A stretch of DNA of 64,000 bases, taken from Sphaerisporangium dianthi (GTDB lineage Bacteria; Actinomycetota; Actinomycetes; Streptosporangiales; Streptosporangiaceae). The notes beneath the pieces are model-generated. The model was not told the DNA's origin. It worked only from the letters and a program-made list of their open reading frames with translations, and did no database searches. The stretch covers positions 186,001-250,000 of the forward strand of contig NZ_JBHSFP010000003.1 in the NCBI RefSeq assembly GCF_042654065.1. Reading direction: 5' to 3'. The position numbers were made by a program, and so were the translations under genes. Position 1 is the stretch's first letter, and every line of letters begins with the position of its first letter. This document shows positions 43,390-52,206 of the stretch, piece after piece.

Positions 43390-44577
43390 GTGACCACTGG
43401 TGGCTTCTCGTCGAAACGGCTGGCTCGGGTGCGAGAGCTGCTCGAGCGTCACGTCGACTCCGGCTTCGTCCCGGGTATGGTGGCCGTTCTCGCCCGACAC
43501 GGCGAGGTGCACATCGAAGCGACGGGCAATCTCGCGTTCGAGGGCGCAGGGTCGAGGACGCCGATGGCAGGCGACACGATCTGCCGCGTGGCCTCGATGA
43601 CGAAGCCGCTCGTCGCCGCGTGTGCGATGACGCTCGTGGAGGACCGCACCCTCCGCCTCGATGACCCGGTCGACGACCTCCTCCCGGAGCTGGCGGACAT
43701 GACCGTGCTCGCCGATCCCCGCGGGCCACTGGAAGACACCGTTCCGGCGAAACGCCCGATAACGCTGCGGGACCTGCTGACCTTCACCCTGGGCACCGGC
43801 ATGGTCCTCGCCGAGCCGGGAACGGTTCCGATCTCGGACGCGCTGAACGCGCTCGGCCATCCGCCGCCGGAGGAGTGGATGCGCCGGCTCGGCACGCTGC
43901 CGCTCGTCCACCAGCCAGGTGAGCGCTGGATGTACGAGACCGCCGCCGACGTGACGGGCGTGCTCATCGCCCGGGCCACCGGTATGTCTCTCGGGCATGC
44001 CTTGCGCGAGCGGATCTGCGATCCGCTCGGGATGAAGGACACCGCCTTCAGCGTGCGCGGCGAGAGCGTCGGCCGGTTGGCGACGGCGTACGAGCTCGAC
44101 GCCGCCACCGGTGAGCGGGTCGTGGAAGACGGCCCCGACGGGCGGTGGAGTCGGCCGCCGGCGTTCGAAGGCGGTGGCGGCGGGCTCGTCTCGACCGCCG
44201 GCGACTACCTCGCCTTCGCCTCGGCTCTGCTCGCGGGCGGTTCCCACCACGGCGAACGGGTGCTCTCGCGGCCGTCGGTGACGCTGATGACACGAGACCA
44301 CCTGACCCCGGCGCAGAAGGCGGTCTCCGGGTTCTGGCCGGGGTACTTTGACACCATGGGCTGGGGTTTCGGGATGTCGGTCCGCACCCGCAGCACGCAG
44401 CCCGGCCCTTCGGCCGGGAGCTACGGATGGCCGGGCCTCTACGGCACCGCCTGGTACAACGATCCCGCCGAGAACATGACGACGATCTTCATGATGCAGC
44501 GGGCGCACGCGGGCGACCAGAGGCTGCCGATGTGGAACGACTTCTGGACCGCTGTCCATCAGGCGATCGACGACTGA
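43390..44577 (+). CDS. Serine hydrolase of the beta-lactamase/esterase VIII family
   Basis: 395 aa, GTG at 43390 with GAGGA upstream. Class C beta-lactamase-like fold with catalytic SMTK near residue 69 and a second motif YET near residue 181, as in family VIII esterases rather than the YxN of AmpC. It also has ITLRDLLTFTLGTGM and GGGGLVSTAGDYLAFA. No signal peptide, so cytoplasmic and unlikely to be a secreted beta-lactamase. Substrate unknown. Base composition is slightly less extreme than that of the mut genes. Confidence 0.87.
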   Translation: MTTGGFSSKRLARVRELLERHVDSGFVPGMVAVLARHGEVHIEATGNLAFEGAGSRTPMAGDTICRVASMTKPLVAACAMTLVEDRTLRLDDPVDDLLPELADMTVLADPRGPLEDTVPAKRPITLRDLLTFTLGTGMVLAEPGTVPISDALNALGHPPPEEWMRRLGTLPLVHQPGERWMYETAADVTGVLIARATGMSLGHALRERICDPLGMKDTAFSVRGESVGRLATAYELDAATGERVVEDGPDGRWSRPPAFEGGGGGLVSTAGDYLAFASALLAGGSHHGERVLSRPSVTLMTRDHLTPAQKAVSGFWPGYFDTMGWGFGMSVRTRSTQPGPSAGSYGWPGLYGTAWYNDPAENMTTIFMMQRAHAGDQRLPMWNDFWTAVHQAIDD

Positions 44578-44929
44578 CCGCGGGGGCCGCGGACCGCCGG
44601 GCCGGGTGGCGGCGCCCGCACGCGCCACCCCGGAGACCGGGCCGGTGACCTGCGCATACGGAGGGGCTCTCCCGGCCGCGGGGATGGGACCTGCCCGCGA
44701 TGACGACCGGCCGCGCTCTCATGCGCGAGTCGCATCCCCGGCACGACTCCTCCTTCGCCGCCCGCGTCGTTCCTCCTCCCAGGGTGTGCCCGCATCTCCC
44801 GGCTCCGTTACTTCCGTCGGTACGGCGGTCACTCAGGGTAGAAGAATTTCCTTCCCTGGGGAGTCGTCCGTCGCGCCAAGCGGGTCGAAGATGTCACCAT
44901 GGCGACACACAGAGTTAACAGGAGGTCGC
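44578..44929. other. Intergenic region (352 bp)
   Basis: No gene-like codon pattern. The right third is less GC-rich (GGGTAGAAGAATTTCC near 44840) and carries the promoter and an operator-like palindrome of the next gene. Confidence 0.4.
44892..44907. promoter_or_regulatory. Near-perfect palindrome before the small unknown gene
   Basis: TGTCACCATGGCGACA: 14 of 16 bases are symmetric around CCATGG. It lies 23 bp before the ATG at 44930, where bound protein would block transcription or translation. Confidence 0.45.
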
Positions 44930-45247
44930 ATGAGCAGTGATCCGCAGCCGCGCCACGCCCGCCCGGCGGCGCCCGGGGAACACTGCCCGCCGGAGGGCGA
45001 CGACGCCGCCCCCGACGAGGCCCCCCTGCTGTACGTCAGGGTGCTCGGCCTGTGCCGCCTGCTCGGCGAGGAGCGCTTCTTCCGCGCGGCGTTCGGCGAC
45101 GCGGGGGTGCACCCGCGCGAGGCCGCCGTGAACGAGCGCACCCGCGTCCTCGAACTCGACGTCGAGGAGGTGCTGCGCGCCGCGCTCGGCCCGGGCGCGC
45201 CCGCGAACTCCGCCGCCTGCGAGCCTGAGAGGCTCTCCGGGCGCTGA
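44930..45247 (+). CDS. Small protein of unknown function
   Basis: 105 aa, ATG at 44930 with a perfect AGGAGG spaced correctly. The first 30 residues are Pro/Ala/Asp-rich and look disordered. A compact helical part follows (LLYVRVLGLCRLLGEERFFRAAFGDA, then NERTRVLELDVEEVLRAALG). No signal peptide or known domain. The strong ribosome site and the palindrome upstream suggest regulated, good expression. I do not recognise the family. Confidence 0.65.
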   Translation: MSSDPQPRHARPAAPGEHCPPEGDDAAPDEAPLLYVRVLGLCRLLGEERFFRAAFGDAGVHPREAAVNERTRVLELDVEEVLRAALGPGAPANSAACEPERLSGR

Positions 45248-45340
45248 GGCGCCGCCGGGGGCTCCGCGTCCGGCGCCGGGAGGATCGACGGGGCTCACAC
45301 CGGGTGACTGAGCGTGCCGCGGGTGGGCACTATCGATGGC

Positions 45341-46822
45341 ATGTGGAACGCCAGCGGCAGAGGGACGGGCATCAGGAAACGGCTGGGCGCGCTCGATCGG
45401 CGCCTGTTCAGATCGGTCGCCGACGCGCACCTGCCCGGCCTCGACCGCGTCCTGCCGCGCCTGTCGCGCGCGGCGGACAACTCCTTGCTGTGGGCCGCCA
45501 TCGCGGGCGGCCTCGCGCTGACCGGGCGCAAGCGCATGCGCCGCGCCGCCACGCGGGGGATGCTGGCGATCAGCCTGGCCAGCCCTGTGGTCAACCTGCT
45601 CGGCAAGCAGGCGTTCGCCCGGGCCCGGCCGTCCATCGTCGACTTCCCGCTCGCCCGCCTCGGCCGCATCCCCTCCTCGCACTCCTTCCCGTCGGGCCAC
45701 TCCGCCTCCGCGGCCGCGTTCGCCACCGCCGTGGCGCTGGAGGCGCCCGCGCGGGTCGCCGTGCCGGTCGCCGTCGCCGCGGGCGCGGTGTGCTTCTCCC
45801 GCGTCTACACCGGCGTGCACTATCCCGGCGACGTGCTCGCCGGCACGGCGCTCGGCGTGACGGCGGCGCTGATCACCAGGCGCCTGTGGCCGGGCCAGAC
45901 GGTCATCGGCGATGCCCGCGTCGCCGCCACGGCGCCTCTGCACGACCTCGACCCGGACGGCGAGGGGGTGGTCGCCGTGGTGAACAACGCGGCGGGGCAC
46001 GACCCGTGGACCGCGGCCGCCGTGCGCAAGGCCCTGCCCGGCGCCGAGGTCATCGAGACCGAACCCGGGGACGACCTGATGCGGTGCCTGAAGGAGGCCG
46101 CCAAGCGGGCCCGGGTGCTGGCCGTCGCGGGCGGCGACGGCACGATGAACTGCGGGGCGCAGGCGGCGATGGAGCACGGTGTCCCGCTGCTTCCGGTGCC
46201 GGCCGGGACGTTCGACCACTTCGCCCGCACGCTCGGCATCGAGACCATCGAGGAGGCCGCCGACGCCTACCGGTCGGGCCAGGTCGTCGCCGTCGACGTC
46301 GGCGAGGTCGCCGGGCGGGTGTTCCTCAACACCGCGAGCATCGGCATCTACCCCTCGGTCGTCGACCTCAGGGAGGACTGGGAGAAGAAGATCGGCAAGT
46401 GGCCGGCGCTGGTGCTCGCCATGGCCGGCGTGCTGATGCGCGACCGCAGCCCGCTCGAACTGGTCGTCGACGGCGTCCGCCGCCGGGTGTGGCTGCTGTT
46501 CGCCGGCAACTGCGCCTACGAGTCGCGCGGCATCGCGCCGACGCGCAGGGACAGGCTGGAGGACGGCGTGCTGGACATCCGCATGCTGACGGCCGCGGGG
46601 CGGTTGCCGCGCCTGCGCGCCATGGTGACCACCGTCGCCGGGGGGCTGGGCCTGTCGCGGCACTACAGCCAGTGGCGGGCCGACACCCTGCGGGTGGCCG
46701 CGCCGGGGGACCCGGCCGGCGAGATCAGGCTGGCCCGCGACGGCGAGACGTTCACCGTGCCCGGCCCGGTGACCCTGGGCAAGCGCCCCCGCAGCCTCCT
46801 GGTCTTCCGCCCCGGGGCCTGA
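45341..46822 (+). CDS. PAP2 phosphatase fused to a diacylglycerol kinase-like domain
   Basis: 493 aa from the ATG at 45341; a TATCGAT seven bases upstream suggests a leaderless mRNA, and a GTG nine codons earlier is an alternative. Residues 1-190: PAP2 membrane domain with KQAFARARP, SHSFPSGHSAS and SRVYTGVHYPGD. Residues 200-490: DAGK/YegS-like lipid kinase domain with AVAGGDGTMNCGAQAAM and VPAGTFDHFARTLGI. Such fusions are common in actinobacteria and act on phosphatidic acid or diacylglycerol or isoprenoid lipids. Confidence 0.9.
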   Translation: MWNASGRGTGIRKRLGALDRRLFRSVADAHLPGLDRVLPRLSRAADNSLLWAAIAGGLALTGRKRMRRAATRGMLAISLASPVVNLLGKQAFARARPSIVDFPLARLGRIPSSHSFPSGHSASAAAFATAVALEAPARVAVPVAVAAGAVCFSRVYTGVHYPGDVLAGTALGVTAALITRRLWPGQTVIGDARVAATAPLHDLDPDGEGVVAVVNNAAGHDPWTAAAVRKALPGAEVIETEPGDDLMRCLKEAAKRARVLAVAGGDGTMNCGAQAAMEHGVPLLPVPAGTFDHFARTLGIETIEEAADAYRSGQVVAVDVGEVAGRVFLNTASIGIYPSVVDLREDWEKKIGKWPALVLAMAGVLMRDRSPLELVVDGVRRRVWLLFAGNCAYESRGIAPTRRDRLEDGVLDIRMLTAAGRLPRLRAMVTTVAGGLGLSRHYSQWRADTLRVAAPGDPAGEIRLARDGETFTVPGPVTLGKRPRSLLVFRPGA

Positions 46823-47509
46823 GCCCCGTTTCGAAATAACCGCGATCAACGACCGGCTCACCAGGCTTTGAACCAGGGCCCAGCCCTCCGGCGGAGGAGC
46901 GCCCGGGAGGCGGCTGGTGGCATTCCCGGAGGACATTCACGGCGGTTTCTACCTCCACCGTCCGAGCGCGAGGAATACAGCGGTTCAGGCCTGTCCAGCG
47001 CGACGCAGGCCGGTGGCGGGATGGCACGCCCAGGAGGATTGCGGTCAGGGCCGGCTTCAAGTGATCCTTCGGCTCCACGTGGAAGCGGGCCAGGTCGGGC
47101 TCGGCCTGGTAGGCCGCCCGCAGGCTGGGCGGGGGTGTGCTGTGGGCCGGCAGTGCACCGGCCATGTCCATGGCTTGCAGGCTGAACAGTGTCGTGTTCT
47201 CGCCCAGGGGCCGCTCCATGGGAGCGCGAGCGGCCGATCGGGCCGGCAGGAGCAGGGATCGATCGGACTTCGAGCGTCATAGGTATTCAGAACGCCTGGA
47301 CGGTGACGTTTCAGAATAGGCTGGACGGGAGCTCTCTGGCGTCAATAAAACCACAATCATCGAGGCAAGAGTTAATAGGTGCTGTTTGTCGTGTACCTTC
47401 ACCGACAACAATCGATGCGAGCAATGCTCCACAAACCCCTGGAAGGGCGTCTGTCTGTGATGGGGGATATTGCCAATATGGCGAAGAATGCGCGCACGAG
47501 GGAGTGAAG
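46823..47509. other. Intergenic region (687 bp) with low-GC patch and possible gene remnant
   Basis: The right 200 bases (about 47300-47500) are markedly lower in GC than the rest (CAATAAAACCACAATCATCG) and probably hold the collagen-like gene promoter. CTGGACGG recurs at 47297 and 47322 in a partial repeat. On the minus strand from about 47219 to 47020 a segment (MERPLGENTTLFSLQAMDMA...) has good G/C third positions but loses that pattern before its stop, so it may be a decayed gene. Confidence 0.35.
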
Positions 47510-48643
47510 GTGGGTAAATTCCGGGAAATCGCCGGGCTCATGTCCGTCGGCAGCCTGATCATCGGTGGTGTCATCGCCCTGGACGCGTCCGTGATGACCA
47601 CGGTCGCCGGAGCCGCCGCGTACGACGCTCCCGGGCACTCGGTGGTGGACTCGTGGGTCCACCCCTCGTCCGGCGTCGAACGGGCCGCCGGGAAGAGCCG
47701 CCGGCACAAGCGGCACAGCCTGTCCGGCCGGTCGGCGGTGGCGCACGCGCTCCGCCTCACACATCCTGGTGACGGCGGGCACGGGCGGAGTGCACGCCGG
47801 CACCGGCACCACGGGGGCCACGGTCATCACCACCTGCGGCAGGCCGTCCGTCACATCCGAGTGGTGACCGTCAAGGCGGACAGGGCGCGGCGTCACGACG
47901 CCCGGAGCGGAAGCGCGGAACTACGGCGATGGATCGCCGGCGCCGCGCACGGTGACCCCGGGACGAAGGCGCCACGCGGTCCGCAGGCCGGACGAGGGCC
48001 GCAGAGCGAGCGGGGCCCCGAGGGACCGGCAGGTCCCGCAGGTCCGGCGGGTCCCGCAGGTCCGGCGGGTCCCGCAGGTCCGGCGGGTCCGGCGGGTCCG
48101 GCGGGTCCGGCGGGTCCGGCGGGTCCGGCGGGTCCGGCGGGTCCGGCGGGTCCGGCGGGCGTGCGGGGGGTCGCGGGTCCGCAGGGTCCGGCCGGCGCGC
48201 GGGGGCTCGCCGGTCCCCAGGGTCCTGCCGGTGCGCGGGGGCTCGCGGGTCCGCAGGGTCCCGGTGGTACGCGAGGGCCCGCCGGTGCGCAGGGTCTCGC
48301 GGGTCCGCGAGGTCCGGTGGGAGCGTTCGGGTACGGGGTCGTCACGGGGACGCCGCTCGCGTGCAACCTCGTCGGCGCCGGCTGCCTCGGCAGCGCAGCG
48401 CCGGTCGCGTGCAACCTCGCCGGCGCCGGCTGCCTCGGCAGCGCAGGCTACCTCGCCGGCGCCGGCTACATCGCGGGCGCCAACTGCCTCGCGGGCGCCG
48501 ACTGCCTCGCCGGCGCCAACTGCCTCGCGGTCGCGGCCTGCCCGGCGGGCGAGAGCGTCTTCGGCGGCGGACACCTCATGCCCCCGCCGGGAGCGCCCGT
48601 CTATGCACACGCCAAGCGGATGGGGCCGGCCGGCAACCGGTGA
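47510..48643 (+). CDS. Collagen-like exported protein with cysteine-rich tail
   Basis: 377 aa from the GTG at 47510, with GGAG five bases upstream. A signal or anchor segment is at about residues 8-30 (LMSVGSLIIGGVIALDA). Next comes a His/Arg-rich stretch (HRHHGGHGHHHLRQ near residue 105), then roughly 35 Gly-X-Y triplets at about residues 160-275, including fifteen Gly-Pro-Ala in a row. The last 90 residues contain repeats such as GANCLAGADCLAGANCLA with period six. Collagen-like domains form triple helices on cell surfaces; the cysteines could cross-link chains. Base composition just upstream is atypical. Confidence 0.75.
   Translation: MGKFREIAGLMSVGSLIIGGVIALDASVMTTVAGAAAYDAPGHSVVDSWVHPSSGVERAAGKSRRHKRHSLSGRSAVAHALRLTHPGDGGHGRSARRHRHHGGHGHHHLRQAVRHIRVVTVKADRARRHDARSGSAELRRWIAGAAHGDPGTKAPRGPQAGRGPQSERGPEGPAGPAGPAGPAGPAGPAGPAGPAGPAGPAGPAGPAGPAGPAGPAGVRGVAGPQGPAGARGLAGPQGPAGARGLAGPQGPGGTRGPAGAQGLAGPRGPVGAFGYGVVTGTPLACNLVGAGCLGSAAPVACNLAGAGCLGSAGYLAGAGYIAGANCLAGADCLAGANCLAVAACPAGESVFGGGHLMPPPGAPVYAHAKRMGPAGNR
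48023..48157 (+). repeat. 9-bp x 15 tandem repeat in the collagen-like gene
   Basis: Fifteen consecutive 9-bp units encoding Gly-Pro-Ala. The last nine units are identical (GGTCCGGCG); the earlier six alternate codons. Copy number is likely to slip. Confidence 0.9.
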
Positions 48644-48787
48644 GCGGTGTCCGTTCGCGACGACGGCGGCCTCGCCGCTTTTGTCACGGCCCGCGTCAGC
48701 TGCGCCACTGTTCGACCAGGACGCCGGGCCGTCCGCCGGGCCCTGTCTGTCCGGCATCGCCGGGCCGTCCGGCGGGGCGAGCCCGCG

Positions 48788-48829
48788 GGCAGCGCGCCGG
48801 CCGGGCCGACGGCCGGCCGGCGCGCTGCC
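48788..48829. terminator. Bidirectional terminator hairpin
   Basis: Perfect 17-bp stem (GGCAGCGCGCCGGCCGG and its complement), 8-base loop, between the convergent collagen-like and zinc-ribbon genes. Confidence 0.85.
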
Positions 48830-48874
48830 TCAAGCGTCACCGGGCCACGTGGACATGTGTGCCCGGGCCGCGGC

Positions 48875-49135
48875 TCAGCTGGAGAAGAGCATGCCGACCC
48901 AGCTGCGCTGGTGGTGGCCGTGGCGGCCGTGGTGGGGCGCGCCCCAGGCGGGGGCGCCGTGCACCGGGGGCGGCGGCGAGGCGTACTGCTGCTGGGCCCA
49001 CTGGCTCTCGACGCGCGCCAGGGTCTCGAGCTCGCCGTAGTCGAGGAAGATGCCGCGGCAGTTGTCACACTGCTCGATGTGGACGCCGTTGCGGTCAAAG
49101 GTCCGCATGGAACCGCTGCACTTCGGGCAACGCAT
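48875..49135 (-). CDS. Small zinc-ribbon (TFIIB-type) protein
   Basis: 86 aa from the ATG at 49135, with AAGGAG nine bases upstream. A zf-TFIIB-like ribbon sits at the N-terminus: CPKCSGSM near residue 3 and CDNCRGIFLDYGELETL near 24, four cysteines that would bind one zinc. The rest is His/Pro/Gln-rich (APHHGRHGHHQRSW). Such small proteins are widespread; the function is unknown. Confidence 0.82.
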   Translation of the reverse strand: MRCPKCSGSMRTFDRNGVHIEQCDNCRGIFLDYGELETLARVESQWAQQQYASPPPPVHGAPAWGAPHHGRHGHHQRSWVGMLFSS

Positions 49136-49170
49136 GGACTCGATCTCCTTCGGGTGGCCTACAGGCGACA

Positions 49171-50187
49171 CTACTGCGGGGCCCCGGCGCGCGCGATCCT
49201 CCCGCAGGAGGAGACGAGGACTTGCTCTACTTCGTCCAGAGGACGGCCCTCAGCGCCCGCCGTGGCCACGGCCGTGGCCGCCAACTGGACCGTCAACGCG
49301 CGGGCCGGCACGTCGAGTTCCCGCCACGGATCGGCGGCCGGCACGGCCGATCCGCCCGCGTCGAGGTAGGCCGACAGGAAGCGTTCCCACAGGTCGGGCG
49401 AGAGCAGGCCGGTGGCGTACCAGGCCGCGGGACGGGCCAGATCCCACGCCGGGTCGCCGGAGCCCAGGTCGTCCACGTCGATCAGCAGCCACTCGCCCTC
49501 GTACCGGATGATCTGCCCCAGATGGAAGTCGCCGTGGGTGAGGCGTCCGGCGACCTGCCCCCGGGGCTGGGCGAAGGGCGGCGCGCCGGCAGGAGGCCCT
49601 CCGGCGGGCGGTGCGGTGGCGGGCGGCGCGGTCGCGGAGCCGGGGAGGCCGCGGAAGGCCGCCAGGATGGTCGCCGCGGGGGCGGCGAGCCCACCGTCCA
49701 GGCCGTCCAGCCGGGCGACGGCGCGGGCGAGCCGGGCGGCCCCGGCCGGGGGGAGGGCGGGGGCGGGCGGCGCGGCGTGCAGCGGGGCGAGCAGCGCGGC
49801 CGCGACGTCCCACGGGGCGCCCACCGGGTCGGCCGGGTCCACCGGCTCCCCCGCGGGCCACACCGTGACCAGGCGCCCGGAAACGAACTCGGGCCGGTCG
49901 GCGAGCGGCGGCAGCAGCACTCCGGGAAGCGCCGCGGCGGCCCGCAGGCGCGCGGTCAGAGCCGCCTCGTCGGTCTCCGGCGGATGCGCCTTGACGACCA
50001 CGTCGCCGGCCCGCACGACCATGACCCTCGTGTCCTTCAGCACCGTCGCCCCGGCCCCTCCGCCGCGCGCGCGGGCGAAGCGCGCCAGCCGCCCGGCGAG
50101 GCCGGGGGGCGTGACGGCGGAGCCGTCCCGGACGGCGTCCGCCGCCTCGTCCTCACGCCGCACGGTCATCGGTCCCCGTCGCCCCAT
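49171..50187 (-). CDS. APH-fold phosphotransferase family protein
   Basis: 338 aa from the ATG at 50187; an ATG six codons later (MTVRRED) is also possible. Kinase fold with the catalytic loop GRLTHGDFHLGQIIRY near residue 215 and metal site LIDVDDLGSGDPAWDLARP near 235. A Pro/Ala/Gly-rich insert (ATAPPATAPPAGGPPAGAPP) lies just before the catalytic loop. Divergent from the LLM oxidoreductase across a perfect palindrome. Substrate unknown. Confidence 0.8.
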   Translation of the reverse strand: MGRRGPMTVRREDEAADAVRDGSAVTPPGLAGRLARFARARGGGAGATVLKDTRVMVVRAGDVVVKAHPPETDEAALTARLRAAAALPGVLLPPLADRPEFVSGRLVTVWPAGEPVDPADPVGAPWDVAAALLAPLHAAPPAPALPPAGAARLARAVARLDGLDGGLAAPAATILAAFRGLPGSATAPPATAPPAGGPPAGAPPFAQPRGQVAGRLTHGDFHLGQIIRYEGEWLLIDVDDLGSGDPAWDLARPAAWYATGLLSPDLWERFLSAYLDAGGSAVPAADPWRELDVPARALTVQLAATAVATAGAEGRPLDEVEQVLVSSCGRIARAGAPQ

Positions 50188-50216
50188 CCCCGCCGTGTAC
50201 GGTCACCGGACCAATG

Positions 50217-50232
50217 TACGGGCGCGCCCGTA
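50217..50232. promoter_or_regulatory. Perfect 16-bp palindrome between divergent genes
   Basis: TACGGGCGCGCCCGTA is fully symmetric. It lies in the 55-bp gap between the APH-fold gene and the LLM oxidoreductase gene, ending 10 bp before the latter's ATG. A bound repressor would block both. No regulator gene is adjacent. Confidence 0.55.
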
Positions 50233-50242
50233 AGGTGAGGTC

Positions 50243-51148
50243 ATGAGGATCGGCTTCGGAGTACCCGTCTCAGGCTCATGGGCGACGCCCGCCAACATGC
50301 TGCGCGTGGCGCGCCGCGCGGAGGACCTCGGCTACGACTCGCTGTGGACCTTCCAGCGCCTGCTCTACCCGGTCGGCCACACGATGGGGCCGACGTACCG
50401 CAGCGTGCTCGATCCCGTCGTCACCCTGGCCTATCTCGCGGGGGTGACCGAGCGCGTCCGGCTCGGGGTGGCGGTGCTGAACATGCCGTTCTTCTCTCCC
50501 GCCCTGCTGGCCAAGCAGCTCGCCACGCTGCAGGAGGTGTCGGGCGGGCGGCTGGACGCCGGGCTCGGGCTGGGCTGGCTGCCCGAGGAGTTCGTCGCCT
50601 CGGGGGCGCCGCTCGCCGGCCGCGGACGCCGCGCCGTGGAGTTCCTGCAGGTGCTGCGGCGCTTCTGGAACGACGACATCGTGTCCCACAAGGGGGAGTT
50701 CTACGAGGTCGCGCCCTCCCACATGGACCCGCGGCCGGTTCCGCCGCCTCCGGTGCTGCTGGGGGGCACGGCCGAGGTGGCGCTGCGCAGGGCGGGCGAG
50801 CTGGCGGACGGCTGGATCAGCTCCAGCCGGACGGACCTTTCGGCGATCAGCGACCAGATCTACATCGTAAAGGACGCCGCCCGGGCCGCCGGGCGTGACC
50901 CCGAGGCGCTGCGGTTCATCTGCCGGGGCGTCACCAAACTGCGCGAGGCCGGGCAGCCCGGCCGCGCGCCGCTGACCGGGTCGCCGCAGGAGATCAGGGC
51001 CGACGTCGAGGCGCTGGCCGCCGCCGGCGTCACCGAGGTCTTCCACGACCTCAACTTCGACCCCGAGATCGGCTCGCCGGACGCCGACCCCGTGACCTCG
51101 ATGCGCCGCGCAGAGGAGGCCCTTTCAGCCCTGGCCCCCGGCGCCTGA
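50243..51148 (+). CDS. LLM-class F420-dependent oxidoreductase
   Basis: 301 aa, ATG at 50243 with AAGGTGAGG upstream. Luciferase-like TIM-barrel flavin or F420 enzyme: MRIGFGVPVSGSWATPANML, RRAEDLGYDSLWTFQR near residue 25, GRLDAGLGLGWLPEEFVASG near 103, and VLLGGTAEVALRRAGELADG near 172. The cofactor F420 is inferred from the actinobacterial family. Cytoplasmic; substrate unknown. Confidence 0.87.
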   Translation: MRIGFGVPVSGSWATPANMLRVARRAEDLGYDSLWTFQRLLYPVGHTMGPTYRSVLDPVVTLAYLAGVTERVRLGVAVLNMPFFSPALLAKQLATLQEVSGGRLDAGLGLGWLPEEFVASGAPLAGRGRRAVEFLQVLRRFWNDDIVSHKGEFYEVAPSHMDPRPVPPPPVLLGGTAEVALRRAGELADGWISSSRTDLSAISDQIYIVKDAARAAGRDPEALRFICRGVTKLREAGQPGRAPLTGSPQEIRADVEALAAAGVTEVFHDLNFDPEIGSPDADPVTSMRRAEEALSALAPGA

Positions 51149-51188
51149 ACCGACTCGCGGGGGGACGCGCACGTCTGCGCCCCCGTCT

Positions 51189-51209
51189 GCGCCGGCACCG
51201 GGCCGGCGC
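51189..51209 (+). terminator. Hairpin after the LLM gene
   Basis: GCGCCGGC, 5-base loop, GCCGGCGC, 41 bp after the stop. Confidence 0.5.
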
Positions 51210-51366
51210 GGACGCCACGTCGCCGATCCGGCCGGCGGACATGATCATCCACGGGCGGGCGAAGGTACGCCGCCCGGGGGGACGAAGCTCGCGGGCGCGG
51301 AACATCCACTCCGCACCTGTCATCCTGGAGGAGTACGCACATGAGACGCCCGAACGCGGGGGAACG

Positions 51367-52167
51367 GTGAACGAGCGCAAGCCGATCGAATGCTGGCTGT
51401 CGGACATGGACGGCGTCCTCGTCCACGAAGGCAGCCCCGTGCCCGGGGCCGACGAGTTCATCCGCAAGCTGCGCGACTCGGGCAAGCGGTTCCTCGTGCT
51501 GACCAACAACTCGATCTACACTCCGCGCGACCTGTCGGTGCGGCTGCGCGGGGTCGGGCTGGAGGTGCCGCCCGAGTCGATCTGGACCTCGGCGCTGGCG
51601 ACGGCCCGGTTCCTGGACGACCAGCGGCCCGGCGGGTCGGCGTACGTGATCGGCGAGGCGGGCCTGACCACGGCCCTGCACGAGGTCGGGTACATCCTGA
51701 CCGACACCTCCCCCGACTACGTGGTGCTGGGCGAGACCCGCACCTACAGCTTCACGGCGATCACCAGGGCCATCCGGCTGGTCGAGGCGGGCAGCCGTTT
51801 CATCGCCACCAACCCCGACGCCGTGGGCCCCTCCAACGAGGGCTCGCTGCCGGCGTGCGGGGCGGTGGCCGCGATGATCACCAAGGCGACCGGCGTCGAG
51901 CCGTACTTCGTGGGCAAGCCGAACCCCATGATGATGCGCAGCGCTCTCAACGCCATCGACGGGCACAGCGAGAGCACCGCCATGATCGGCGATCGCATGG
52001 ACACCGACATCGTGTCCGGCATGGAGGCCGGGCTGCACACCATCCTCGTGCTCACCGGAGTGACCGCCAAGGACCAGATCGACCGCTACCCGTTCCGGCC
52101 CTCGCTCGTGGTGAACTCGGTGGCCGACCTCGTCGCCCTGGTGGATTCCCCGTACGTGGTGGAATGA
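51367..52167 (+). CDS. HAD-IIA family phosphatase (NagD-like)
   Basis: 266 aa, GTG at 51367; an in-frame ATG further upstream lacks a ribosome site. HAD motifs: DMDGVLVHEG near residue 12, VLTNNSIYTPRDLSVRL near 44 with the C2-type cap, GKPNPMMMR near 188, and MIGDRMDTDIVSGMEAG near 210. Family members dephosphorylate nucleotides, sugars or 4-nitrophenyl phosphate. Followed by the DinB-like gene after 39 bp. Confidence 0.92.
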   Translation: MNERKPIECWLSDMDGVLVHEGSPVPGADEFIRKLRDSGKRFLVLTNNSIYTPRDLSVRLRGVGLEVPPESIWTSALATARFLDDQRPGGSAYVIGEAGLTTALHEVGYILTDTSPDYVVLGETRTYSFTAITRAIRLVEAGSRFIATNPDAVGPSNEGSLPACGAVAAMITKATGVEPYFVGKPNPMMMRSALNAIDGHSESTAMIGDRMDTDIVSGMEAGLHTILVLTGVTAKDQIDRYPFRPSLVVNSVADLVALVDSPYVVE

Positions 52168-52206
52168 CTGTCACGTCCTGTCAGGATCGCCGGGGAGGAT
52201 GACGGC

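Noticed and set aside
48023..48157. Possible CRISPR array or satellite
   Set aside because: The 9-bp units have no spacers and are in frame as Gly-Pro-Ala codons of a collagen-like gene.
47921..48757. Minus-strand frame opposite the collagen-like gene (Arg/Thr repeats)
   Set aside because: It is only the complement of the repeat; no ribosome site or signal, while the plus frame has a signal segment and Gly-X-Y periodicity.
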